Translations under genes and position numbers: made by a program
Notes under the pieces: model-generated
The model's database searches: none
Seen by the model: only the letters and a program-made list of their open reading frames with translations
What the model was told of the DNA's origin: nothing
In this document: positions 45,845 through 56,910 of the stretch, piece by piece
Position numbering within the stretch: position 1 is the first letter of the stretch
Layout of the letters: every line of letters begins with the position of its first letter
Assembly (NCBI GenBank): GCA_020912385.1
Contig: CP087212.1
Coordinates: 186,001 to 250,000 of the forward strand
Length of the DNA: 64,000 bases
Reading direction: 5' to 3'
Source: Neofusicoccum parvum
Taxonomy: Eukaryota; Ascomycota; Dothideomycetes; Botryosphaeriales; Botryosphaeriaceae

Positions 45845-47680
45845 TTAGATGCTTATTTCTTCTTTCCTCCTCTTCGCCGCAACCTTCAACATTGGGTTCA
45901 CAAAGACGCTGGACCCAAACGGAGCGCGTATCTGCGGATTCTCGTCAACAAACCTCCAGTCGTACTTCATGACAAAATGGGCAAGCATCAATTTCATAGT
46001 GTTCGCAGCGTAGAATCGTCCAGGGCAAGCATGAACACCCAGCCCGAATCCCAGATGCTCGGCGCTGGTCGAGGCAAGCTGGTACTTGCTATCCTGGCCA
46101 GGCTGCTCGCGAAGCTTCAGGAACCGGTATCCATCGAAGCTCCCGGCATTGGGAAAGAAGGCATCGTCCAGGTTGTTGGTTGCATGGACCATGAGGGCGG
46201 CTCCGGCGGGAATGGTTAAGCCGTCGGAGAGCTTGACCGTCTTGTCGACGTAGCGATCCATGACCACTTCTCGGGTTAGTCGTCTGGGACAGCTCGGAGA
46301 TCGTCAGGATGGACTCACCAGTATCGACCATGTGCCTCCGGTGCGATTCCTTAATGAAGCTGTCCACAAGCTTCAGCTGGTACAACGAATTCTTCTGCCA
46401 GCCGTCCTTGCCAAGCACGGAGACGATCTCGTCGCGAAGGGGACCGCAGTACTCCGGATTCTCGATGAGATCTGCCACTACCCATGTGTAGGCCTCAGTG
46501 GTCGTGTGAATGGCCGCAATTGACAGCATAATCTGCGCGTCCGCAATACTAATCGGGCGTCCCTTGGCCACCTCATCCATCCAGCCGATCATGTTCTCTA
46601 TCTTCGGAAGCGGCTTTCCCTCTTTAATGGCTTCTTGAATAGCATTCCTGTGGGCGTCAATGTAGGGCTGAATAACCCGATGGCCAACCTTCGACAATTC
46701 GCGGAGCTGGCGTAACTCCGGAAGAAACCAATGCACGAAAGGGCGGAGGAGAGGAGGCCAACGGAGCATAGCCTTCTGAGACATGAAGGCGAGCACGGCG
46801 TAATTCTGGCAAACGTCGAGCCAGTCTTTGTTGGTGGAGAGTTCAGGGCCCAGGAAAACCCGCGTGGTGACTTGGCAAATCACTCGTGCGATGAGAAACC
46901 GGAGGGAAATTTCCGTCTCTTCTATGTTTTAGCATCAGCATCTGAAATTGACTAGAAAGTGAAATATTTGGGTGCTGCCGTCACTCCCAGTGACTGGTGT
47001 TATGTCATACCTTCCTTATTTCCCAGGAGTTCGTCAAGGATGACAGTCACTTCTCTCGAAATGTCATCGTTTATTGCCGCTAGTACGCCATTAGCCCCAG
47101 CAAGAGGGATGATGGCATTGGCAACAGATACTCACTCAATGATTGTGTAAGCTTGTTCTTGGTAGCGTCCTGAATGATGTTGTGCTGATTCAGAGTAGCA
47201 AATGGCCCGAATCCAGGATAAGACGAAAACCATTCCTTCGCTAATTAGAAGATAACCAGGGCCGCCAAAGCCATTATATTCGTACCTTGGAGATTATCTT
47301 GCCAAAACCCATGTGCGGGTTGTTTCTGATTTCATAAGCGTAGCGATTGGGAAGAATTATCTTAGGGCCGCTGGCCATGACCACTTGGAAAGCGCCCGAG
47401 AACTAAGAAGGTCAGACATGAGAGCTTTGCGGGATTGCAGGACACTGGCAGGTACCTGCTTTCTAGCATCTGCGAGGATTTGGCATCCATTGACGATCCA
47501 ATTCGACCTCGCCTTTTGCATTTTGAAGAGACCATCGCTTTCCACTCCAGCGACTGGAAATCCGCGGTAGGGCTTTTCATCGGAGAAGAAAGCTAGGTAA
47601 ACGATAGACAGGACAGCGAAGGTGATCAGGACTGGGATGACGCCAATGTTCCCCACGGCGGAGGCGAGGCTGAGAGACAT
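45845..47680 (-). CDS. Cytochrome P450 monooxygenase (second of three), six exons
   Basis: Exons 47680-47456, 47402-47286, 47235-47136, 47079-47011, 46921-46319 and 46266-45845 give 511 residues. The N-terminal anchor is IGVIPVLITFAVLSIVYLAF. Exon 2 begins FSGALQVVMASGPKIILPNR with NRYAYEIRNNPHMGFG. The I-helix is AAIHTTTEAYTWVV, the K-helix ESHR, and the heme loop FGLGVHACPGRFYAAN. The FGxGxHxCPGRFxA heme form is typical of fungal P450s of the gibberellin and indole-diterpene/fumagillin-like groups, so a secondary-metabolite substrate is plausible. Five introns, four within the first third of the protein, all keep frame. A TATA-like box lies about 80 bp upstream. No backbone synthase is nearby. 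Confidence 0.9.
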
Positions 47681-47758
47681 TTCTGCGGTCGCCAGGTCAA
47701 GAGACGGGGGAAAAAAGTGAGATCCAGATTGAAAACAAGCGGTTACTAGGCTCGCGTT

Positions 47759-47764
47759 CTTATA
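47759..47764 (-). promoter_or_regulatory. TATA-like box of the P450 at 45.8-47.7 kb
   Basis: The minus strand reads CTATAAG about 80 bases before the ATG. Supported by pattern and spacing. Confidence 0.5.
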
Positions 47765-48897
47765 GCTAATGCGGCTCAGCAAGTGTGCCGCAATGGCGGG
47801 TCCATGGTCGACTTAACCGGTGGCACGATCTACCGCGTGCCTTGTTCTGCCTCAGAAACGAGGGAACGTCGCACATGCAGCCCACACCGAGTTTGCTCCC
47901 CTTATCGCACATGGGCGCACTCCGCTGACGCTGAGAGGCCAATTCCGCGGCCCCCAAACGACGCAGCAAGGGCAGAAGAGCTGGCGCTTGCAGGTCACTT
48001 GGCGGACGGTGCCCACGGCACAGCATGATCCTTTAACGGTCAAGCGGGGTAGCGATTTTCTCAAGCTCCTGAGCTCCGGCAAGACCAGGCGAGAGATCTG
48101 CACCACGCATGGCTCAGATTGAACTGCAGAGTATGCAGACCCTTTCACGTCACATCCCAAAATTCGTTGCCGCCCACCGACCCGCCGAGGGTGTGGAGTC
48201 TGCTTACTCCGGTGTACCATGTACGACGTGTGAATGGACCGACAGTGGTGGGCGGGTGGAGTGAAGGATATGATTTTCCTGCCTCGTGAATCTTGGATTC
48301 CAGGCAGCAGCCTTGAGGGTGGGGCGGGAGGGCACCCATGTCTCGCCCTGTCTGGGTGCGTCCCCGAAGCTCCTGCCGCGCCGTACTACCCATGCAAATA
48401 CGGCTGGCTGACCATCATCAGGTTCCATTTAATTGGTCTGTCGCTCCCTGCTTTGAGGCTCTGCGCTTGGCCACGTTGCCGTCGCGAAAACAAGAGACCG
48501 GGCTGCCCCGTTTTACCAGCGAACCTTATCCGCTGCCGAAATCCCCAACGATCTCAAGATCGAGCCCACGAGAGCATAATCCACACCTTAGGGGGTCCCA
48601 CAGCCGGCATTACCATTTTCCGTAGGTAGGAACGACAATCTCACCTCATGCGCTAAATGCGATTTCCTTTCCTGTCTGTTCAAAAAAAAATTAAAATTGA
48701 CGTATGCCCCCCAACGTATCCCAACACTAGAATATGCAATATTGCTTTGCATTCCAGAGATGCCTGTTCGAAGAATAGGTAAAAGAAGTGCTTTGATTAT
48801 AGATTATATGAAGCTCAAATCCAACTTGTTGTTTCTGCGTAGTTTATTGTAGGCCGACTCGGCCGAGACGAATTGAAAAAGCCGGTGCCGAACGCTG

Positions 48898-48920
48898 AAC
48901 TAACGAAAGGACCGTTAGTT
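48898..48920. repeat. Inverted repeat, 8-bp arms, 7-nt loop
   Basis: AACTAACG and its exact reverse complement CGTTAGTT flank a 7-base spacer. It lies in the upstream region of the DHA2 MFS gene, about 385 bp before the start. It may be an operator or a chance palindrome. Confidence 0.55.
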
Positions 48921-49304
48921 TAACATATGCTGTGTAGCTGTTGACAATTTTTACCGGAATCCAGCAGGACTAGAGGAGAAATAATCACAGACTCTAGCCT
49001 CCTCTTTCAAACCATCCAGACGCTCGTTGACTACTACGAACCCAAATGACGCGATGGTCGTATAAAGCGACAGGCTATTCGCGATTGGGATAGAACAGGG
49101 CGTATTTGACAGTCTGTGGCTTGATTCAGTTGCCCAACCAGCAATGGAGGAGGATGCCCCGCAGTGGAGACTCGCTGCCACTTTCCCCGAAAACAGCAAC
49201 CGGCACGGCTAGCGGTGAGTCACGGATGCCTATCCCACTTCACTGTTCTCTACTTTGCTTCCTCTCCACTCCACATTATCCCCCAACTTTCTGAATCCTT
49301 CGCC

Positions 49305-51143
49305 ATGGGGAGAGAGCAAGATCTGGAGATTGTGCCTGCTGCGGCGCCATCCGCACCTCCACAGCCGACGATGGAACAGTTGGAAGTGGAAACTGCCACT
49401 GACGAGAATCCAATGCCAACGCGCAGCAATCTAAGGATGTTTGCCGTTTTGACGTCTCTATACGTAAGTGAACTGCCTGCGGATCGAATTTCTTCTTGGA
49501 GTTCGACCCGCTGCCACTTCTCCCGTACAAGTGGAAAGCATTGCACCAGCCAGGCGAATGCATCAATTGCTTAACAACACTTCAAGAGCACGCAGCTAAC
49601 ACACCCACCACAGCTCTCCCTCTTCGTCGCCGCACTGGACCAAACCATCGTCTCCACCGCCATCCCGACCATCGCCTCGCAGCTCCACTCAGCAGCCGGC
49701 TACACCTGGATCGGCGGGGCGTACCTCCTCGCCAAAGCGGCCGCGATGCCGATCTGGGCCAAGCTCTCCGACATCTGGGGACGCAAACCGATCATCCTCG
49801 CCGCGCTCCTCATCTTCTTCAGCAGCAGCATCCTGTGCGCGCTGGCCCGCACGATGACGACGCTGATCGCGGGGCGGGCGGTGCAGGGCGTCGGCGGCGG
49901 CGGGCTGCTGCAGCTGACGGCCATCACCATCTCGGACCTGTTCAGCCTGCGGCGGCGCAGCCTGTTCCTCGGGCTGACGGAGCTGATGTGGGCGGCCGCG
50001 GCCGGCGCCGGCCCGGTGCTGGGCGGCGCCCTGGCCCAGCACGCGTCGTGGCGCTGGATCTTCTGGCTCAACCTGCCGGTCGCGGGCGCGGCCGCCGCGC
50101 TCGCGCTGCTCGCGCTCGACGTGCACAACCCGCGCACGCGCGTGGCGGACGGGCTGCGCGCGGTCGACTGGTTCGGGGCGGCGGCGATGCTGGGGATGAC
50201 GCTGATGCTGCTGCTGGGGCTGAACTTCGGCGGGGTGGTGGCGGCGTGGTCGTCGGCGGAGGTGGTGTGCCTGCTGGTGTTCGGAGCAATCATGGTGGCC
50301 GTGTTCGTGGTGGGCGAGCGGCGGCTGGCGGCGCACCCGCTGATGCCGATGCGGCTGTTCGGGCGGCGGGCCAGCGTGGCCGCGTTCGCGGCGTCGTTCG
50401 TCCACGGCTTCGTCTTCATCGCCGCAGAGTACTACCTGCCGCTGTACTTCCAGGCGGCCAAGCTGGCCAGCCCGACCCGCTCCGGCCTGCTCATCCTGCC
50501 GCTCGTCGTCTCCGAGGCCCTGGCCGCCGTCGCCACCGGCGTCGCCATCCACCGCTCCGGCGAGTACCGCGTGTTCCTGCAGGCCGGCATGGCCCTCGCC
50601 GTGCTGGGCGTCGCGCTGTTCACCCTGTTCCGCCCGGACACCCCCGTCGCCACCATCGTCGGGCTCGAGGTCCTCGCTGGCCTGGGCATCGGCCTGGGCT
50701 TCCAGCCGCCCGTCATCGCCGTGCAGGCCGTCGTCGCCCAGCGCGACGTCGCCGCCGCCACCGCCGCCATGGGCTTCATGAAGAACCTGGCCACCTCGCT
50801 GTCCATCGTCCTGGGCGGCGTCGTCTTCCAGAACAGCATGGGCCTGCGCGAGCCCGCGTTGAGGGAGGCCGGCGTGGCCGCCGACCTGGCGAGCGAGCTG
50901 GCCGGCCCGGATGCCGCCGCGAACGTCGAGCTGATCGGGACCATCGAGGACGCCGCCCAGCAGCTGACGGTGAAGGAGGCCTTTGCGTGGAGCATGCGGA
51001 ACATGTGGATCATGTACGCGTGCGTGGCGGCCTGCGGCGTCGTGGCCACCCTGTTTGTCGAGAGGAGTCCTCTTAGCAAAGAGCATACCGAAACGAAGAC
51101 TGGTCTTGAGAAAGAGGAGGTTCAGGCGGTTATTGACACTTGA
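49305..51143 (+). CDS. MFS drug:H+ antiporter, DHA2 (14-TM) type
   Basis: Exons 49305-49463 and 49614-51143 give 562 residues. The cytoplasmic N-terminus is acidic. The first membrane segment contains LFVAALDQTIVSTAIPTIAS, the DHA2 signature. WAKLSDIWGRKPIIL is the loop 2-3 motif, and GRAVQGVGGGGLLQL (segment 4) and GPVLGGALAQHASWRWIFWL (segment 5) are the antiporter motifs. Later segments are very Ala/Val/Gly-rich, and the DNA of exon 2 is strongly GC-biased. Family members export toxins, drugs and secondary metabolites at the plasma membrane. Convergent with the siderophore transporter, with 250 bp between stops. Cargo unknown. Confidence 0.93.
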
Positions 51144-51393
51144 GTGGCAGTCGTAAGCAGTTGGAGCACTCGAATATGCACAGCGTACGTGTGAACAGCA
51201 GCAAGCGCTGTGTGAACTTTAGCATATTCGCACTATGGACATTTCCTGGTATCGTAAGGACCGAACGTTGTACATGGAAACAGACAGATTTTTATTCATA
51301 TCCACACCCAACACCCCCTCCCTTTTCCGGCTTTTGATTGGTATCTCTCGCAACAATTAGTGATTATACGCGTCTCTAAACTCTCTGTCTCGC

Positions 51394-53318
51394 CTAAAGG
51401 ACGTTGCCCTTGACCTGCTTCTTGTCGACGTTGTAGTTCTTCCAGACGGCGATGGCAGGAATGGCGAGAATAAGCACCGCCGTGGCAGCAATGCACTCGT
51501 ACTTCTGGCTGTAGCCCCATGCATAGTTGATGGCGTTCCTGACTTCACCGCCCACCGGGTAGGTCATTTGGGTGAGGTAGCCGCCCAGGTAGATGGTCGA
51601 CCAGTTGGCCTGCTCAGACGCGGGGAGCTTCTCGATGAGCGCCTTGGTGAACAGGTTGGTGTAGATGGCAGCGCCGACAGCCTGGCCGATGGCGCCGCCG
51701 ATGTTGGACATGAGACCCAGGATGGACAGCATCATGGGGATGCCGCCGTGGTCAGCCGCCGCCATGACGGCCATGTCGTTGCCGATGACCAGAGTGCCGC
51801 CGGAGAAGGCGATGAAGATCTGGCACATGACGATGTAGCCGATGTTGCCGTCGTCGCCGCGGAAGTGGATCATCAGGCCGGCACCGAGGAACATGAGCGG
51901 AAGACCGAAGAACAGGCAGGTGTACTTGAAGTGCTTGGTGTAGCGCACCCAAATTCCGAAGATGACGGACCAGAAGCAGGAGCCGACGTTGTAGATCTGC
52001 GACATGTAGCCCGTCTGGGAGATGGACAGGTTGTAGACGACGATGCAGAAGTTGTAGAAGTAGAGGTCCCAGGAGTAGAAGCTGAAGTACAGTACCGCTG
52101 ACACGACGCAGGCACCGGCGACGGTGCGCTCCTTCAGCAGCTCGTACGGGATGAAATGCTTCCTGGCAAAGTACCTCTCCCAAACATAGAAGCAAGGGAA
52201 AAGGAGGATGCCGATGACGACCATGGCGATGAACGAGGCGCTGTGGTACTGGGCCCTGCCGTAAGAAGCCAAGCTGAACGGCAGCAGGAACAGGACGAAG
52301 GCGGCCATGATGATGAAGGCGCCAATAACTAGATCGATTAGCTGGGAGCATTGATGCTGCACGGGCGCGAGACTTACCGTCAAACTCGTGGCAGTAGTGG
52401 ATGGTCGACTGCAGCCAGGTGCGGCCGCTGGGCTCCCTCTTGTAAACACCCATCTTCTGGGCCTTGAGCTCGTAGTACTTGAAGACAAAGGCCAACGGGC
52501 AGAACACGAAAGGCATGATGATGGCGAAGGCACCGTACGCCCAGCGCCAGCTGGTCATCTTCAGGAACGACTGGGCAGCGAGCGGGCCAGTGAAGGCGGT
52601 GCAAATGAACGGCGTGCTGGCAAAGCCGAAGGCAAAGGCTCTGTTGCGCAGGCCGGACGTGTCGGCCATGAAGACGTCCAGGATCAGGTAGATGGCATCG
52701 TAGCCGATCCAGTACAGCACGTAGCCGGCGGCGTAGCTGTCGGGGCCGTTAGAGGCGGCAATGATGATGATGCCCAGCAGATACACGGCAGTGAAGACCA
52801 GGAAGCCCTCGGCACGGCCCCAGATGTTGAGGGACTTTGCAATGGGCAGCTTGAGAACACCGCCCACGATGCTGGACAGAATGGCGGCGGTGGAGATCTG
52901 GGGCGCAGTGGCGAAGCCGGCGTAGGCATAGTTGATGACGTTGTTGCCAATGGCACTCTGCAGGGCGAGCATGAAGAAGCAGACCCAGATCCTGTGGCGG
53001 GGTCAGCGCGGGAGCAGCCAATGGCTCGAAGTGGACTCACCATGCGTAGATGCAGTAGACGGTGCCCTTGCTCCAGACGAGGGCAGCGGCCTCGACCTTC
53101 TGCACACCGATCTGGGCCTCCTTGGTGACCTCGTCGGGGTGCTGCTGGAGCTCACGCTCGTTGCGGGCCTCCAGGCTGAGGGTGTCGGAGTCGCTGGCGG
53201 AGGGGTGCGAGACATCGACGTCGGTCTTGGGCTCGGTCTTGGGCTCGGTCTCGGGCTGCAGCGCAGCCTCGGCGACGTGGGCGTCTTTGCGGCCCCGGAT
53301 GCTGTCGAGAACGCCCAT
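51394..53318 (-). CDS. Siderophore-iron MFS transporter (SIT/Mir type)
   Basis: Exons 53318-53041, 52991-52378 and 52328-51394 give 608 residues. The long charged N-terminus contains a Glu/Lys/Thr repeat. Family features include [20 protein letters not shown] (segment 1), [20 protein letters not shown] (loop 2-3), and [20 protein letters not shown] with [13 protein letters not shown] after it. [20 protein letters not shown] and [20 protein letters not shown] are typical of the second half. Other marks are [20 protein letters not shown] and [15 protein letters not shown] at the end. These carriers import Fe(III)-siderophore complexes at the plasma membrane. GATA motifs about 190-200 bp upstream fit repression by an SreA-type GATA factor when iron is plentiful. 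Confidence 0.93.
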
Positions 53319-54860
53319 GGTGGCGGGTTGGCGGGTGGTCCCAGGAGAGCGAGCGACGGGCTTGGGGTGCTTGGGACGGGGCGGGCCTGGTGCTTAAATG
53401 ATCTACCCGGCGCGCAGCCCTGCAGGAAGGTGACAAGCAGAGTTTTTGCCGGAAACGCAGGCGGCGGGGACCAGGCTCTGTTTGGGGCATGTCGACCTGC
53501 GCAGTGTTTTCATCTAATAAGATAAGATAATCGGGGCCCGCGATGTCGGCGCATCTCGAGCGAATGGGCGGCGTGACAGGCGCGCGAGCTGGGCCAGGCG
53601 GGACGAGCGCATGAAAAGCGCCACCGCCACCGCCTTAGCTCCGCCAATAAATCTTAAAGTCGCAGCGTCGCCGGATCTAATCTGATCCGTGCAACGTGCC
53701 GGTCCGGTATGTGCCGCCGATGCGACGCTGGCCGTGGGGTGACCATGCAGGCCAAGCTCGACGCGGAAGAAAGAAGCCTCTGAAGCATTGTTCTTCGCGG
53801 CTGCCATTGCGTGCTGCCCGCCTCGGCTGCGCCGCCCCTGCAGCAGCACCGCTCGCGTCGAAACATGTGCCTCGGAGCCGCCGAAGCCGCGTCACCCTCG
53901 CCCTCCACGCCGCCCAGCTCCAGAGCCAACACCATCATACGACGGCGCAGGCACGCCCGTCGCCGTCTCTTCGACGCCCGGTGACCGCGCTGCGTTTTTG
54001 CCGAGCAGTCGCTCCGAGCCCGCGGCAATTTCCGGCGTGGGCCGACGTCTGACACCCACCACACTCGCCCGCCCTGGTGGAGTGCGTTACGCCACGAGTG
54101 CCTGCGCTGCTCCGTTCGGGCGTGTTTGCTGTGTCAAATCCGCTCCGGGCATTGGCTAACCCCGACGATCCAGCACCAAAGTCCGATGGTGGTGGGGCCG
54201 GCGCGGGCCCACGAGCAGACTCCTCGCTGGCGCTCCCCCCAATGAGCAGCCACGCGGTCCGCCCCGTCTAATCGCCTGGCCCTGATTGGCCTGCCTCCGT
54301 CGTCCAGGTGCCCTCGACGTGGTCAAAGACGAAAGTGGGGACCCCTCCAGTGTCTATAGCACTTGCTTAAATCTTTAATTTATAGTCTATTTACCCTTTC
54401 GGCGCCTGCACGCAGCTGCTTCGCGTCATCCTCCACTCGGCACGTCGCACATGCTCACTTGACAGCAGATCCTGTCGCACGCCGAACCATCTCCACTATT
54501 CGGATACGAACGCGAGCTACCAGAGGGCCTTCCTCGGAACGCCGAGGTCATGGTTTAAATTGGCTCTTCCACCACTCTGGATCCGAGTGGAGTGCACTTG
54601 ACGCACCTGCGGCACAGCCGGGGTTGGCAACAATCGTCGCTCCCTCGCTTCTTTATACCCTTCCAGAATCACGCCCCGCACTGCAGTGAACAACTGGATG
54701 TGCGGGTCGGTCCATACATTCTACTTATAGACCTACAATCCTGCAGCTACTTTCAATTAGGCCCTCCTTAAGTGGCTTTGCGTATTGCCGGCGACGCGTT
54801 CAATATGCTGAACCTTGGCAGCTTCGAGGTCATCAGACAATAAGACCCGGGGAGCACGCA
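53319..54860. other. Intergenic, siderophore transporter promoter and flank
   Basis: GC-rich promoter with GATA motifs near 53.52 kb, then about 1.2 kb with only overlapping chance frames. No gene recognised. Confidence 0.4.
53514..53531. promoter_or_regulatory. GATA-motif cluster upstream of the siderophore transporter
   Basis: ATCTAATAAGATAAGATAAT holds two overlapping AGATAA elements, about 200 bases before the transporter ATG. Fungal SreA-type iron repressors bind ATCWGATAA; this site resembles but does not exactly match it. Confidence 0.5.
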
Positions 54861-54884
54861 ATCGCTTGGAATGTATTCCAGCAA

Positions 54885-55822
54885 ATGAGCACACTCGACA
54901 CCTCCACCATCGGCCATAACTTCGCGCTCAGTTCAACTTGGCACGAAGACGCTACGACCATCCCTCGCGCTGTCATCTTCACAAGTCGGGCGTATCCGCA
55001 AATAGACTGCCCATCGTCTTCCTGGGATATGTACCGCTTTCGCCCACGACATCAGCGGCACCAACCGCCTCCCGAATTTCGGAGACTTCGGCCAGGGTGG
55101 GTTTCACGTTTGCGGAGCCGACGTTCTCTTCGGGGCACTTGATCTTCCTCGTCCTGCGTACTTCAAACAAACATCAGAAATTTCCAACCAGATCCAAAAC
55201 GAAACGGAGGTGGAGAAAGCCTACCCGGTAACGGGCGAGACGAAGTCCCCCTGCGCCAGCATCAACTGCAGCCGTCCTGGACTCCCCCTTCTTTTCGCCC
55301 GCACCAAGTCAATCGGCGTCGTCTCATCCTACCAGGCAGCAGTAGTACAGGTATACCTTCTGATGTCGAGCTCGATTGACGCTCCGCTGGCACGCCGCCC
55401 CGACGTTCTCCGGATCGCTGCGGAAGCAGAACTTCACCGCCCTCACCCGGCTCGCCCCGTCTGCAACGACGCCGGCCGAATTCAGCATCGAGGAAGATCT
55501 AGTCCCGTCGTTCGCCGCCTCAACCCAACCGCTTGCCTCCCAGGTCTTCGGAGTCATCCGGCGTGAGAAGTCAGGAGGACTGAGGCCTACATTTGGGTGC
55601 GAGCCGGCTAGGATGCAGACATTGGGCGCTGTCCCGGATGGTTTCGGGGAGCTCCAGGGCCTGGTCGAGCACTTTGGAGCGCTCCTCGTCCGGCAGAATC
55701 CCTCTGGTGAGTATCAATCCAAAGCCTAGAGATGGGACGAGAGGCCTGTTGTGGCCGAGCTACTTCTTCGAGACGGGTTTCATGCCGGTGAGCGGTAGTA
55801 TGGAACTGCTGAAGGAGACCTA
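54885..55822 (+). pseudogene. Possible gene relic or unresolved multi-exon gene
   Basis: Protein-like stretches appear on the plus strand in changing frames. One reads NRLPNFGDFGQGGFHVCGAD followed by VLFGALDLPRPAYF (about 55050-55160). Another reads APTFSGSLRKQNFTALTRLA and ends GALLVRQNPSG at a clean GTGAGT donor (55708). A third reads LLWPSYFFETGFMPVSGSME and ends at TAG 55822. I could not join them into one frame with acceptable splice sites, and I recognise no family. Minus-strand frames over the same DNA are no better. It is either a decayed gene or a real gene whose introns I failed to place. Confidence 0.3.
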
Positions 55823-56120
55823 GGTAAGTTTGTGGATCCTTTAATCCCTCTACTCCTTCAGTTCCATCCCTCAGTGCTCTGCTCTTGCATGGCTTTCTCT
55901 GCCGTAGCCTGTGGTGGTGATGGAGTTGGGGACCAGTAGAGTTCCGCTCGGAAATCCACCCCATAACTTTCGAAACATCAATGTCCATGCAGGCGCTTGT
56001 TGTCCGCAGGTTGATGGTTTCCCGTAGAGGGTTCAGTTCGGCGGGGACTTTCGAAAGCTAGAAATACGTTGCGTCAAAGTGAACGCATGTATTAAAATAT
56101 TCAGAAAGAAGAGTTTGCAG

Positions 56121-56597
56121 TCACTCTACTTCCTCATCGTCTGTCAGTGGAAATGAAAAGAAAGCCCTGTATTCTGGGTTTGAATTCTTGTTGTTGCATT
56201 CGTACGGGATCCAGACTCGTCGTAGGCTCATAGCAAGTGCGTTATTCACCACACGCGTGGCTGCAATTTGCATGTATAGAGCGGTGGAGGGCGAAAACGG
56301 GCAGACCAACCCTTTCTTCACACAATTCAATCATAGCAGGCCCAAACGCATTTTTGCTTTGGTGCAGCGCTCACAGCTCTTTCTTCGCGGCCCTAACGGC
56401 GGACCGGTGGTAGTGGCGGCGGCAAAGGCGGCGACGTGCGGGGTTGTGGCGTACACTAACGACGACACTTGCGGGAATGTGCTGGCTAAAAAAGCGGCGT
56501 GGAGGTTTTGCTGAAGCGACCTCGCCGCGGGCCCGAACGTGGTTTTTGCTTCTTTTTCTCTGCCCGTGATCCTGCAGGATCCAGAGGCGCCAGTCAC
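56121..56597 (-). pseudogene. Remnant of a Zn2Cys6 transcription factor with disrupted zinc cluster
   Basis: The minus strand reads LGPRRKSCERCTKAKMR, then LGLL, a TGA stop (56333-56331), then LNCVKKGLVCPFSPSTALYM. This is the fungal binuclear zinc cluster: cysteines 1, 2, 5 and 6 are kept (CERC and CVKKGLVC). Cysteine 3 is Leu, the spacer is shortened and the stop sits where cysteine 4 should be. Upstream in the same frame there is no ATG before the cluster. Downstream the frame continues NALAMSLRRVWIPYECNN and then stops at 56121 with no regulatory middle domain. No intron placement that I tried restores the missing cysteines. I read it as a dead regulator fragment next to the P450. A small exon structure missed by eye is the alternative. 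Confidence 0.6.
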
Positions 56598-56910
56598 TCA
56601 GCTGACGGAAGTGGCTTGCAGGTGCCCAGCCGGCGCCGATTCCTGAGTGAGGAAGGTGCGAGGGCGACCAATCACGGCTGAGAAGGGGAAAACGTACACA
56701 AATGAAAGAAAAAAAAAACGAAGAATTTTAGAGCTACCGGAGCAGAAGTCATGATGTTATCGAAAAAGGCCCGGCTAATAATAGAAGATACAGCTCTTTC
56801 CAGACGATGTAACCTCCTCCCTCGAAGTCTCCGACAACCGGCCCGGGCAACAACCCTCCCCAAAAGCACGAACAAAAAACAAAAACGAAAGCGCATGACC
56901 ACCGCCATCA
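56598..56910. other. Short intergenic stretch with A-rich run
   Basis: Downstream of the third P450. It contains a run of about nine A (56710-56718) and an A-rich stretch (about 56870-56893), probably in the P450 3' UTR. Confidence 0.4.

Larger units (their letters stand above)
47681..49304. other. Long intergenic region between two divergent transcripts
   Basis: About 1.6 kb between the divergent P450 and DHA2-type MFS starts. No gene is recognised. 48.6-49.0 kb is AT-rich; it contains a hairpin-like inverted repeat (48898-48920) and the palindrome CTCGGCCGAG at about 48858. Pieces of 47.8-48.6 kb have open frames on both strands without motifs. Confidence 0.45.
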
